Origin: Pleodorina starrii
Taxonomy: Eukaryota; Chlorophyta; Chlorophyceae; Chlamydomonadales; Volvocaceae
NCBI GenBank assembly: GCA_030267565.1
Contig: BRXU01000041.1
Coordinates: 372,001-436,000 of the forward strand
Length of the DNA: 64,000 nt
Direction: 5' to 3'
Under the pieces are notes generated by a model, which saw only the letters and a program-made list of their open reading frames with translations, made no database searches and was not told the origin of the DNA. The position numbers were made by a program, and so were the translations under genes. Positions 19,101-31,600 of this stretch are shown here, in pieces; within the stretch, counting starts at the first letter, position 1, and each line of letters opens with the position of its first letter.

Positions 19101-22100
19101 TAGCCTAGCAATAGATGCATTTAGGTTTGCAAAGATATTGGGATGCGAGTGCGTTCCTAACCCGCAATTACGCTATGGGCTAATGCCGTACGGTAAGGCC
19201 GTAACGTACGGATAGCCAATGGGGTCCACCTGACTCGCTGCCGCTGGCCACCCACCGTGCACCCGAGCCTGGCAGTGCGGCAGCAGACACTCATCTACTT
19301 GCTGTCTATTATTTTGCTAAAAGGCCGGCACCCAGTCGCCCTTACAGCCCGGGGTGCGCACGTTTGTCGCTGCCTCTCCAGTGCCCGCTTGATTGACCGG
19401 GTCAGGATGGAAGGGCCGGGGTATTCCTCATAAAGCCTCTTTTTGGTCTGAGCCAGGCGGTGCTTGTAGCTGTCCATGGGAGCATTCCGATGCAGGGACG
19501 ACATAAGCTGGCAAGCCATTTTAGCGGCATTCGACTGGGCCACCACGTCCGGCACCGGGTTGGCACCGTTGGGCCCACGGGTCACCGACGGGGTACGAAC
19601 TTAGGGTTCCTTGCACCCGTGACCTATTAGAATTACGTTGCGGGCGCCGGGCATCCGCCATGAAACTTGATGTGCGTTACGTTGTTGGTCCGGTTTTACT
19701 GTGAATTTGTTAGCGTGATATAGATCTAGGAACCTCGCACACTACGTGCAAAAACTAAACGGTGCAATGCGGTACGGCCCACCACGCCGGGTACCGGCAA
19801 GGTACCACGACCCAGCCCTTACGCCGTTTTTTTGCGTATTATGATAGATTATCACCTAAGCATTATGAAAGTATATTTGGTTCCAGCTCTGGCAAATTTG
19901 GCGGATTAGGTGAGCTCGGAGTCCCAAATGGCTCAAGTTGTTGTGGGGCACAGTTCAATGGGTACCAGTTAAGATTGCCTTGTTATAATTTTAGCCGCGC
20001 GGTCCCGGCCCACGTCCTCGGGCATACGTTGAGAGTAGTACGACACGGTTGGGATGCACAGGCTCGCTTCCCCAAATGGCACCTTTCTGACCGTGATGAG
20101 GCCCGTCACGCACGCTGCTTCCATTCGGGAGGCTTGCGCAGATCAATTGACCAGGCTTGCGCAGACAGGTCCACAATGCTAGACATCGATTCACGGCTCG
20201 ACGCCCCTACTACGTAGCCAGCGCATAGCTGTTATGACTATGCCAGGGTGGCATGGCGGTATGAGCTTTCACTGCAGCGTACCGCCAGCCGGTGTCATGA
20301 GGGGTCATTGCCTCACTCTTTTGTCAGAAGCGGTGAAAACAGTTTTCCCACCACATGGTTCGGGGCTACATTTCTCTCTGTTGCTGCGTGTGCAAGGGCA
20401 TGCATGCTAGGCCTGTGCAGCCCTATTGACGAATGATCGGAGCCTGGGTCCGGCGTGGCTGATGCCCAGAAGCGATGGGCAGATGGCGCCATGATCGGGT
20501 TGGGGTGCAATTAAACGTGTTTTTGCACGTAGTGAATTTTGCCGTGCAAAAAGCTGAAGGTTTAGATAATCCGGCCTCACAGCAGGTGGGAATGATATAT
20601 CACGGGGCCGTGTTTAGCTGGCTGGTAAGGCTGGTAATGTCCCCTCCTAGATAGAGAGATCCTGATGGATACTCTCTCTGAGCCAGGAGTATCTCTGGCC
20701 GTAGATACTCAGCAAAATACGATAGCCACCCTGCTCTGCTGGGTGCATCAATACAATAATCACATTAAGTCATGTTAAACTACTTTTTTATCGCGCGTGC
20801 GTGCTGCCTGCTGCCCGCATGCCCGCATGCATCTTCATTAGACGCGACGGGAGCGAGGCTTCCGTTCCTGGAGGCTACGCACGGAAAACTCAGTACGACC
20901 ATTCCGCAGCTATAATAACTCATGTATGGATGGCAAACTGCATATCTGCCCTCACTCCGGAAAGGGTAAATACATACCCAATACGCCATGTACACGTATG
21001 TTGCACGTACGTACCTGCAGGTATCTATTAGCGAGCCCCGGCAGACCGAACAGCTCATTGTCGAGGTTGGCCCCATTGCCGAACCCCGTCCTCAAGTTGT
21101 ACGGCCCTCGGGTCGTGTTGCCGACGCAGGGTATGTCGACATTAAATACCAAGTTGTTAGCCGGCCCGAAGGTTAGCTGGTTGTACGTGCACACCTGCGG
21201 GCATCACCATCCCGCCGTCCGCCTCATCACACATGTATGCGGTTTGTGTTCATGAGAGCGCATGGAGGGGCACGCACCTACCCCCAACCATGTAACACAC
21301 ACACACATGTATGCCGGCGTGCGTGTACCAATGCATAAAGAAACGAACATCAAAAAAGTCGAACAGTTTTAAAAAAGGGAGCGAGAAGGTAGGTCGACAT
21401 GTAGGTGTGTGGGCTGCTGAATGCATGGATGGGGATAGATCATCATGCGTGTTGTGTGTGCGCGCGCATTCGGGATAAACACCGACAGACAGACGGATAG
21501 ATAGCTCGCTCCGTCCTCCCTCTACGTCTCTGCTGGCGGCGGGAGACGCATCACGTATGTATACGTACGGCGCGCGCGCGTGCATCAAACGCCATTGAAA
21601 CCAATAAGCTAAGTAAGCAATCAAGGCAATAATCAAGCAAGCACGAATAAATGAAGGCAGGTAGGCAAGCAACGCCGGCGGCTGCTGCACGCACGCACGC
21701 ACTTACGCTGTGATAGGTCTCCAGGTCTGCGCCCGAGTTGGTATCGAACCACTGCTGGCGCACTCGCGCCGCGTCGAGTGCGGGTATCAGGCCACAGGGG
21801 GAGCTGCGGAAGACGAAGGTCAGCGAACTGACTTGCTGCGGCTTCCCATTGACGATGAACAGATCCTGCGATTACGATTTGTGTCGGTCAGGGACAGATA
21901 GACAGATAATTTATCACATGTATGTATGTATAAATGTATAATAAACTATGAACAGATCCTGCCTGCGATTCTTGTACAGATAGGCCGGCCAAGAACAACC
22001 AACAACTAACGAATAACGAATGGGGCTGCTGCTCGATCGATGCGTGCGTTAGTTGTTTTCACAACCGTCCAGCAGAAAACACCACATCAATGCTGATCCG

Positions 22101-25100
22101 CACGCAGCATGTGTGTGAAGCTTTGCGTATTCGTGCTGAGCCTTTTGTATGGTACGTATTCTTAATAATAATGGTCACGCACAGCGGCTTCACCATCTGG
22201 TTTCAAATGCAAGTAAGCCCGGGCGCCCGAGCCGCCCGCACGCCCAGATAGAACAACACATATACTAATTATCATACTGATACGCCCGGCCGGGAGGCGC
22301 GGCGTGGGTTATGGGAGCAGAGGGGGTGGGTTGACGGGTTTCCCCGCCGCCGGTCCCATGCAGTCACCCCCCACCCCCACCGCAAGGAAATTCAGACTTG
22401 TCCATCGTTGGGTTGTTTACGTGCCAGCCGGTTGCGTTTCGTTCCGCATGGGGGTTACGTTCCGTTTGGCCTATGACTTAAAACGATATGGTTTGGGGGT
22501 CCTGACTGCATGGTCGCGGAGGTCATTGCAGCATGCATGCTCGGCGGCTTTGCTTCCTCGCTGCCCGGGCCTGGGGTGCGGAGTAGAGGGCGTAGGTCCT
22601 TCCTGATGGTGCGTACCCGCAAAGCTGAGGCTGCTGACGGCTTCCTGCGTTTTGTAACGGACCGTCCATCCGGCTTCCGTGAGGAGCGAGTTTGGCCACT
22701 TCTGCGCGTTGTATGGCCTTGTCGTGTTGCTTCTGTGTGTGGTTTGTGTCGGCGGTGTAGCTGACCTCAACAATGTGTACGCACGGTGTGCTGGCGGCTG
22801 GGGTCCGGGGGTCCCGTCCCATGTACATTGGCGTTTGCGCCTCATGGAGCATGACAGAGATAAGGAGTATATACATTTATATTCAGGCCGCATTTTTTAG
22901 ACGTTTCTCATTCGCAATTTCCGGGAGCAGCCATTTGGGCAGGCGTGTGCCGGCCACGTAGTAGTCGGGTCGGGCGGGTGTCTGCGGGGCCGGCGTCCAT
23001 TACGGTATTGTGGCAGCAGTCTCCATACATTCATTGGATCCCGGGGCTAGTACTGGCAACGGTTTGGACCGCCTGGTTGTGTCGCAGAGTATACAAAGCT
23101 CGCATTATTTGCGGGTGATGTGCAACTGTGTGCAACCATCTCGATTGCGGAGCGCACATCCTCGGACGACGCTCGGAGGCTGCCTGGCTACGTACGTATC
23201 TCCCGTGCATCCGCGCCACACTACGTCTGCCAATAACGTGTTGTAACATAACACATAGTCGTACATCCGTAATTCGGTTCGTCCTCGATCGAGGAGCGAA
23301 TTGCGAATCGGCTTCGTTGTGGGGGCGACGGAGTCATGCATGCACGCATGACGGTTGGGTAAACTGAAACCTACTGAAAGAAGGACTGCAAACTCGCGCG
23401 TTTCGGCCTCGGGGGACAGGAGTGGCCAACCATTTTCATTCCACGTAATGTACGTACAATTTTAGAAAAGCTTACAATTTTCAAGTTTTGTTTTTTTGCT
23501 GTGCGTGCGTATGTATGTTGGCGTCTCGCCGATCGCCTTTGAGGTTCAGCATGTTGGGAAATATAATCACACCCGCCTAATAAATGCACCGCCTTTCAAT
23601 CGCATGGCCGTACATTCATATATACGTTCGTCTGTACCTTTTCGGCTCCCTTGGCCACGAGCTTGGGCGCCCCCGACTTGACCGGCTGGCCGGGGTTTGT
23701 AATCCGCAACGCGTCCAGTACGTCCCGCACAGCCACGAACTCCTGCACGGAGCGGCGGGTGTTGTGCCACTCCCCACGGTCCTCGGGGCGTGTGGTAGCC
23801 TCCTCCTCCCGTGCGGTCTCCGCCGAGCCCTTGCTCAGCAGCAGGCGGCGGCCGATAGCGGCAGCCAGTGACTCCACATCACCCGTGGCCGTCGTTGCTG
23901 TTAACAGCACATACATATTTTGCAGGTCGAAGAACGAGGATACACAGTGTGTGGGGGGGGGAAGGCAGGACGGAACAGCATGCGAGAGGTCGGCGGCGGC
24001 GGGATGAAGGGCGGGCGGGGCGAACGAATGTTAAAGCGTGAGCACGACTGAACCCGCCCGGTGCTTTAATTTGCGTATCACCGCGCGTCGGCATCTATCA
24101 GCTGCCGGCATGCGCGCGGCCATACGTACGTTCGTGTGAACATACACTTTTTACCGATGTGCTTCGTTTCTCGCACTCTCAAATGAAGCTACAGCACATC
24201 AATGGGCGGTTCTTCGTTCGTTTATGTGTGAGTCGTTTGTTGTCTCCGCTCTAGCAATATTATGAGCGCAACACAACAAGCAGTCCAGATTTTTTTAATT
24301 ATAACATCGATTATCAAACCAAATATAACGGTCGATTGGTTTGTGCTCAAACAGGCATACATATATGATGAATCAAACTGTGGATGAGTAATAAGACAGC
24401 ATCGCTCGCCATGCTCACCTAGCATACCGCCCAGCTGCTCTGCCAGGCTGGCAGGCAGCTGCAGCGTGATGGGTGCCAGCACGGTGTCCCCCGTCGTCAG
24501 CGACAAATTCTGGGCGCCGAAATCGACGCGGAGCGAGGCGGCGCCCGTTGTCGCGGCGGAAGCGGCATCGTAGTCCGCCGCCGCTTGGTCATTATTATTA
24601 TTCGTGTTGCTTTTGTCCACGAGCGTGTACATTACTTCGATGTCGTCATCGGATGAGGACGCGGACGAGGACGAGGACGAGGCGTCCATCGTAGGTGACG
24701 AGGGCGAGCTATCGCTGCTTCTGCCGCTAATGAAGCTGTTCACGCCCCCCTGTGAAACGTACACCATCACAGTGCCTGCACGTGCATGCATGCGTGCGTG
24801 AGGACAGCGAAACAGATGGCCAAGTTGTTGGACGGAGGGCGGAAGGTTCCCAACATTCGCTCGGCGGTAGGCCAGACAGCCAGCCAGCCAGCCAGCAGCC
24901 GCGCGCGCGTTGGTTGGTACAAATGAAATACTACATGCGTGTAAAAAATAGCAGAAGAAAGGGATCCGAGCGATGCAGCGTAAAGATTTAAGGTCTAACA
25001 GCTAGGGATGGAGAGCTTACTTACAGCGTGCGCGCGCTTCGTTTGAGATACAACAAATGCATGCATGCATGCATGGTAACGGAAAATGCAACGTACCTTC

Positions 25101-25675
25101 GACGAAAATTGTAATGTTGACGGTCGAGTCATTATTAGTAACCGCCGGCGTTCCATCCGATACTTCGGCGGCAGCTCCTGTCGGTATGCAGAAAGAGCGA
25201 GCAGCACGATAATGATTAATTCTTGTATTGTAAGTTACCGGGATGGAGCTTTTACTGAGAATTCGTTGCGCTGGAAACTATCATCACAAAAGAGCCTCCG
25301 TCGCTCCCAGCAGCTCGCGGGCGACCGACTGGTGCTCAATCAACGTCGCGCATGGGCAAAACGTAACGCATGGGCGCGGCTTTTATTCCTAAAAATTTTG
25401 CTTAGGTGCCCGAATTCGTTAAAGCGTATACTGTGTGCATGCAAAGGTGGTAGGATTGTGGGTAATTAGCAGTTTTCATGGGCACAAAACTTGCTGCTGA
25501 GGAAGCAAGCTTCCTTACATACGTCGGTGAGTTCACGAGCTAGCTAGGCATGAAGGTGCATTTGTATGGTGCACTGGTATTGAAGGCGTGTCGTCGTGAA
25601 CTTACTTGGAACCGCGGCGATGCATGCTCCGGCTAGCAACGCTGCCACCAGAAGCAGCCGGCCCCGTTGGGCCAT
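10108..25675 (-). CDS. Gametolysin-like pseudoprotease fused to a long proline-rich cell-wall domain, gene B
   Basis: Thirteen exons: 25606-25675, 25097-25177, 24419-24775, 23638-23897, 21707-21865, 21015-21194, 17209-17304, 16428-16530, 15722-15897, 14828-15036, 13859-13939, 13173-13460, 10108-12976. They total 4929 nt (1642 aa) with every phase closing and no internal stop. Order of parts: signal peptide (1 to about 22); Ser/Asp-rich N-terminal region (to 256); M11-like domain (257 to about 590); a C-terminal module (591-686) ending in CNDGVDNDCDGLADMDDPDC (679-698), a MopE-like acidic/Cys motif; then about 920 residues of SPPPP/PEPP/PIPP repeats and a basic end (KQRRRR). The zinc site is R433-Q-L-G-H437-N-I-G-L-S-Q443: two ligands and the catalytic Glu are missing. 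Inferred to be a secreted, probably hydroxyproline-glycosylated matrix protein. The 13859 donor overlaps an in-frame TAA, so a shorter unspliced product is conceivable. Intron 6 holds a transposon. Confidence 0.88.
10200..12960 (-). repeat. Coding proline-rich repeat of gene B
   Basis: On the sense strand this is an almost unbroken run of imperfect [10 protein letters not shown] modules separated by SPEPP, SPIPP or SPKPP spacers. It is typical of volvocine hydroxyproline-rich glycoproteins. The opposite strand is extremely G-rich (GGTGGTGGxGAxGG), which opens long Gly/Val shadow frames that are not genes. Confidence 0.93.
16794..17010 (+). repeat. Possible tRNA-derived SINE-like fragment, copy 2
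   Basis: TGAGATAGACTTAGG occurs twice (about 16795 and 16872). It is followed by a TGACCG/CGGTCA hairpin and a TTCGATTCCTGCC box. The block order resembles 8043-8215. It lies in intron 7 of gene B, next to a pentanucleotide repeat. Confidence 0.3.
17011..17110. repeat. (TATGA)n pentanucleotide microsatellite
   Basis: About nineteen perfect TATGA units in intron 7 of gene B. Confidence 0.97.
17675..18469. repeat. Left 795-bp terminal direct repeat
   Basis: Same sequence as 19740-20534. It is preceded by AAT and followed by TCC. Its 151-aa open frame is copied exactly in the right repeat, but it resembles no protein I know. Confidence 0.9.
18470..19739. pseudogene. Internal part of the element with a frameshifted coding relic
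   Basis: Plus-strand frames at about 18473-18565 (RAIIKSPGRYNELFRLPLQL) and, shifted, about 18571-18700 (LHDAIYFMFKAGVTAEFGVK) look like one broken coding stretch ending at a stop. A minus frame at 19295-19585 (96 aa) is also open. Neither is recognised. This may be a decayed transposase or a captured host fragment. Confidence 0.35.
19740..20534. repeat. Right 795-bp terminal direct repeat
   Basis: Direct copy of 17675-18469. It is preceded by GCA and followed by AAT, the outer target duplication. Confidence 0.9.
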
Positions 25676-28600
25676 GACGGGTTGGAGGCCAAGCAGGTCA
25701 AGCCGGTGATGACGTGCTGCCTCACTAAAAGAAAATGGGCACGCGCGAGTCAGCGGGTATGTGACACATACCCCTCATCCCAGCTTATCAACGTCACGGC
25801 AATTTATGAACCCTGGATAGCGATGTACTTGAGTAACGGCCGTACACGCCGATTCGCGAAGGGTTCAGCTTCTTTTGAGCGCTGCGCCGTGCTTTTTCGA
25901 CCAAGCAAACGACCAGTAATAATGTGCTTCACATGAAGGCTATCATGATGTTGGTAACGTCGCGAATGAGCAACTAGGTTCGATTGCTGGGACTTATTTC
26001 ATGTACGCGCGCCCACCAGGTAGCTTCCCGCTGCTATCTTTTGCTCTCCAAAGATCCAACTTTTAGCGTTTTCTGTACGCTGCCAGCAATTTTCGCTAAA
26101 ATTTGCGAACTGTGTAACGGAGTTACGTCGATAAAGTAAGACGGAGTCCGCCGACCTTTCGCATTCCTGTTTTCGACTCGAACACGTTTCCTGTAAAATT
26201 ATCATACAAGGTGGTCAGATTACAAACCATTAACGTTGTTTGACATATGGGGGCGTCATCTTGGGAAAGAAGTAAATTGGACTTCTGTCGAATTCTATCC
26301 GTAGGTAGCACGCCAGCTGAAGATGAAATGCTTCATTTATGGACGGACTCTCCACCGTTATTGCTTGATCCAATGTTTTATTAAAAGTACATAAATTCAT
26401 GGAACGCCCTTTACCTGACCTGATCTGACTGAGGCATTTTGCTTGGACTTTTCGAGTTCACTTTCTAACCGACACAAGCTGGGGCCATCTTTCTGACATT
26501 TTTAGAGCCCACTTCATTAACCCGTATATATCTCCTGAAGTACCTATAAATGTTTTGAAATTTTATAGGCCACCAAGCGGCAAATGAGCGATGCATGTGG
26601 TGAACTGGAGCGGAGGCTTTCGACAACTTATGTAATGCATGCATGCAACACATGCAGGATTCTTGGAGTCAGATGGTATCTGTCGGTTGTATTTCTGTGT
26701 ACATCACATGCCCACTTGCCCAAAAGGCCCCTCCACAATTTCACCGCCTCATTTGTTTGTCGATCCAGGCCAAGCGAGCTTCCTTTTCTGCATGTTCCTG
26801 AAATATCATTTCAAAATTATGAAAGCCTGTAAAAACAGTTTTCTAACGGAGCTATGATAATCGATGTGGACACTTGTAACGTGACCTATCTACGTAGCCC
26901 CGCATGTGAACCGTTACGCTCACATATACATCCCCGTTCGCTAGGAATCAAAACAGCTCATCACGCCCACCCCTCACCACCGCCACGCAGCCAACCGGAG
27001 CTACTTCTCGAACGCGCTGCATCCCAACATACCGGTATAGGATTGAGGTCGACGCGCAATAGCATTCGGCAGCACGCAGGCACGCAGCTGTACCGACATA
27101 CATGTCGATCGGCCACACACGGCGGTCTTGTTTGTCGGATCACATGACCGCACATACACGTGGTTGCTCAAAGTGGGAAAAGCCGATACACGCACGTGCG
27201 CCAAATACGTACAATCGCAAGGCGCAACGGCGATGCGGCACATACATACACTTGCGACGATGCGTCACGTCGCCTACCCTTGTATGTAGAATCGGTCCGC
27301 CGGCCGCCGGCGAGGTGGGCTCCAAGCAGATCACGCAGCTGACTACATATTGCTGCGCATTACCGTATTGGATTGCACAAATGTTGCAAATACGATGATG
27401 ATGCATGGGAGTGTCTCGGCCAGGCAGGCAAGGGACAAGGGGTTGGTGTCGGCTTCCTTGAAGCCGGAAAAAGGGCGGGGCCCCACTAAATCCGTACGGG
27501 TTAAGTTGAGTGCTAGGGCGGCGAGGGCGTGAAATGTGAGAGTGTCGACATTCCTGCTGATAGACAGCCAGAGCTGTTTCCCGAAATGCCTGCTAGCCGA
27601 GTCGTTATGGAGGCCTGCCGGCGCCGCGCGAAGCGCGTCATCCCGTCGGGTGCATGAGCGCATGTGCGCATCGACCGAAATACGGCATTTCCAAAGCGAG
27701 CGGCGAGGGCGTCAACTGTGAGAGTGTCGCATCGACATTCCTGCTGATAGACAGCCAGAGCTTTATATCTGAAATGCCTTCGGCTTCAGCAATCCGACCC
27801 ATGTTTAGCATCGCGCGCCGTCTCGGCACTGTGCAACTCTTCCGGCCAGCGCATTGGCTGAAGTTACTTGACAGTAGACATGGAGTGTATCATTTACACA
27901 TCACGCAGGCTGACGGAACTGTTTGCGAGGGTAGCGACGACGTGCAGTTGCCGACGAGGTATTCGCCGTAGAGGAGGCTTGACTGCTATAACATTAGGAC
28001 AGGGAATGTAGAAGTCCATCCCCTAGGTTGCCGACTGGACTTGTTGGGCGGCCCGCAGAAGACCGCTGCATAGGGCTGCATCGTGCGTGCAATTTGCGGC
28101 TTGGCGTCCAACAACCAGCAGTTTGCCCCTCATGGTTTGCTCCTTGCAACCTTTGTAATAGTAATATGCGTCAAGACGATCGGACCGGCTAGCAGAGCTG
28201 CTGTGGTGTGGTCGCGGGAAGAGTGTTTGCAATGCAAACATAGTTTGTTTCCGAAACGAAGATTCATTTCACGCCGTCATGTCAGAATTCCACCTTAAGG
28301 AACGATGACTCTTCTGGAATTAATTATAGGCCGAGAGGTGATGGTTTGACCTCGGCCTCGGTCCATGGAGACTGCCAAACTGGTTTTTACTCATGCGATG
28401 TTGGGTTCCAATAATAAATTTACCGTGCAATAAAGAATGTAATCTTTTACGTATGCAGCCTTTCCGTTGGCCGAAAGTCTGCACTTGTCCAATTACTTCC
28501 ATCCCAGAACCCAGAACCCAGACACGCACGGACATGGGGCGGGAAATAGCGTGTTTTAGGGTTAGGAAACTGGATTTTGGAATCTTGGGGGCTGGGCGGG

Positions 28601-28681
28601 GGTGGCTGGGAGTCCTGATTCCTATATCCGAGCGGTAGGGCGGTTCGGCGTTAATGGGGCTGCACGGCTTGCCGCTTGCAG
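25676..28681. other. Intergenic interval upstream of gene B
   Basis: It must contain the promoter of gene B. No supported exon was found. It holds a local duplication (about 27529-27595 and 27714-27780) and otherwise mixed, unremarkable sequence. The 209-codon minus frame at 28320-28949 has no recognisable motif and overlaps the next gene antisense. Confidence 0.5.
27529..27780. repeat. Local direct duplication
   Basis: A block of roughly 60 bp containing CATTCCTGCTGATAGACAGC, preceded by GAGAGTGTCG and ending GAAATGCC, occurs twice about 185 bp apart, with a small insertion in the second copy. Confidence 0.75.
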
Positions 28682-31600
28682 TTCGTTGGATCATTTGTAT
28701 ATGGCATGCCATAGCGAATGGGGCGCGCGCACGACCGCCCGGGACGACCAGCAGGCATTGTGGCCTAGCGAGGTTGACTTTTGGCGCATTGTGCATCAGG
28801 AGGTGTGTGCTTTGCCTGGTGAATGACGTTTCAATGATGCGGTTTGAATGAGCAATGCCTGGAGGGCTTGTTATGATGGGTTGCATGTTGGTGAGGTTGA
28901 CGCTGTGAGGCCAATTTGTCAGGAGCAGGTTTGAACATTGTTTGAACATTATTTCCCGGCGTTACTGTTGTGCTGCACGTGCCTGAGGTTCTGTTGTGGC
29001 CGGAGCGTTGCTGGCGGTGCGGAGCTTACAATGAATGGAGCAGCCTACGCCGTGGGTTATGTATTTAAAAGAGGTGGCGGTGTAGGTTATGTTTCATGTG
29101 TCGTCTGGCCGTTTTCGTGGCATGCCGTGTTGATTTCTCTTGATTGCGTGCAGGGCCCATGTGGGCGTATGGCGGGCGGGCTTTGTTGCTGGGATAGTGC
29201 ATGGCTTTCCTGCATGGTGTATGTGTTAGTGTTATTTGTTAACATTAAGGATTTGACTCAGTGTGCGACGCATCGACCAGTCTTTTTGACTAGTTACTTT
29301 CGACGACGGGACCCGCGAGATGGCTGCTTCAGCCGCTGTGCGTCGCAGGGACACGTGGGGTGTCGCTTATGGGCGCCGTGTTGAGGACAAGCCGGATTCG
29401 GGATTCCTGCGGATTTGCGGTGTTTCGGCGCCGGTGCGTTCGCTGCCTGGCATGGTCCTGGGGTGCCTTTGAAACTTCGACGTGTTGCTGTTTGACTATG
29501 TCAGCACTCTCATGAACTTAATGTGTCCCGTTTTGGCCCGCATTTCCTCATTCTTCCTCAGGAGTTAGCTGAGGTGGCGGCCGCGACGGACACTTTGGCC
29601 AACGGCTTTCTGGACGACAGCTGGGCTTACGAGTTGTCTCTGTTGACCGCGATACCGACTGCCACCGTGTACAACGTTTCATCCGCCGCTCATAACTGTG
29701 CCTTGCTGGCGTTGTGTTTGGGCGTGTACCGCAATGGCTTGGGCCGTGGAGACAGGGGCCGAGCTGCCCTCAAGGTGCGTTGTTGTTGCTGGCCACGTGA
29801 AAGCGCGCTTTGCCTGGACTGGTTTTTGGAGCTTTGTGTGACATGTCGTTTACGTTCTCTTTCCTTGGCGTTTTCGTTGCAGCCGATGTTGGAGTCTGCC
29901 GTCCGGGACCATGGCGTGGCGATGCGCCAGGCGTGCCTTCCGGTTGTGGAGGATCTCTATGATGCGGAGTTGGCCCGTCCCGAGTTGTTTCAGGACCCGG
30001 AGGTTTTGACGGTGCTTAAGGAAGCACTGTTGCAGCTGACTGGCCGTGCCGCCAATGCCGCGGGGGAGTCAACGTCGGATTTCTTGGCTCCTGACGCACC
30101 CAAGTTGTGGCTTGACCGGGTGTGCGGGCTGGCTCTTGATGTGGTGGTGCTGGAGTCCCCCGTGATAGACCCGTTCGATGTCGTGCCGCCGTCGTGGCCT
30201 GGCATCCGCGGGCGGTTATTGCTGTCGTCTACGTCCAAGAAGGCTTTGATTGAGGCACGCGAGGCGGCCCGACCGCCGGATGTTATGCCGCAGCCAGTGA
30301 TTCTGGATGCTGCCCGGACCGTGGTGCTGATGTGCACGGCAAGCCACTTCGGGCTGGTGACGCTGGGTGGGGCCGTCCTTGAGCTCGTGTATGACGTCGG
30401 CCTGCTGGGCGAGGACCTTCTAAGGCTGCCCCTCGTGAGCGTCAGGCTGCTGGCTGGCCAGGGCGACGGTGAGTGCAAGGCATCCAGGCGCTGTATGCTG
30501 TTTGCAAACGGGAGCCGTGGTCCCATGTCTGTCTTTTAGAATTTGCGGTATGCCATGCGTAATGTTCGTCGTTCGTTGTACTGCAGGGCGTACCACGTCA
30601 CGTGCAAGCCCGCCAGGCAGCCCAGAGCGCGGGTTTGCAGCGGCGCCGCTGGGAACGATGTCAGGGAGCTTGCGTGGTGGCTCCCCGTCGGCGGCACGGG
30701 TGCCTGTTGCACGGCCGCCGTTGCCAACGCCTGCCAGCATTGCTGCCGTCGACAATGCTTTGGGTAAGTTTGGGGCCGTTGACATAGCCACCGGAAGGGT
30801 GCCAACAGTAGATTACGGTTGCTTTATGGCAATGTTGTGTATGCAGGCGAGTACGCCGCGGTGAACAGGATGATGCGGGCGTACGTGGACAGCTCGGCAC
30901 GTGCATCCGGTGCAGCAAGTCGTCAGAAGGACATGAACGCGGCCGATAGCTCGGCCGGTGCGCACGACAGCAGAGGTGAGGTGTTTGATTGCCCACCGCG
31001 GGACAGTGTCTTGTTGAGGTTTGGCTTGTTGTTCGCGAGTTGTAAGCCACTTGAATGGTGGGTTGCAGGTGCGTCGACAGCCTCCCCAGTGTCTGGCACG
31101 GGCTTGGGTCCGCGTACGACGGTGCCCGTTACCCCAGGCAAAGCGCCGAGTAGCTCGAGTGAGTCTTTCGGCTTTTACGTACTGCTGGGTGGTATCATTT
31201 CTTTTTGTCCAATACGTATAATTTTTGGATGCCGTGCAGGGCATGCCGGGGCCCCAGCATCAGTTTCACCACCGGCCGGCAAGCCCGGTGTGGTGGAGCC
31301 GTCGTCCATGCACGGTGCTGCTGGATCGCCGCAGGGCGCGAAGGGAAAGCGGACCCAAGCGCCCGGGCCCGAGCCCTCGTCGAGCCCAGCCATTCCGCAG
31401 CACAAGGCCGCACGGACTGCTCAGGGCTCGGTCCCATCAGGTGGGCGTGCAGCACGGCGTGAGCAGCACATGATTATTTCGGCCGATTGTTCTGTTTGTG
31501 CGGTTGTCAGCAGAGAAGTTAAACTTGATGATGCCAGGGTTCGTTAAGGTGTGTTTGTGGTGGGGGAGGTGCAAACGGCTTTGATGATGTGTCGCAGGTG

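Larger units (their letters stand above)
17675..20534. mobile_element. 2.86-kb element with 795-bp direct terminal repeats and CACTA-like inverted ends
   Basis: A 795-bp sequence occurs twice in direct orientation (17675-18469 and 19740-20534) and looks identical wherever compared. Each copy begins CACTACGTGCAAAAAC and ends GTTTTTGCACGTAGTG, a 16-bp inverted repeat. The outer flanks share a 3-bp AAT (17672-17674 and 20535-20537); the inner flanks (TCC, GCA) do not match. CACTA transposons start CACTA and make 3-bp duplications, which fits; long direct repeats would fit an LTR element, but TG..CA ends, a primer-binding site and a polypurine tract are not seen. It interrupts intron 6 of gene B and carries no intact transposase. 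Confidence 0.8.

Noticed and set aside
17675..20534. Standard LTR retrotransposon
   Set aside because: Direct repeats are present, but the ends are CACTAC...GTAGTG, the target duplication is only 3 bp, and no primer-binding site, polypurine tract or reverse transcriptase is seen.
28320..28949. 209-codon minus frame
   Set aside because: Antisense to a likely exon of the uncharacterised gene; begins with a non-specific start and has no motif.
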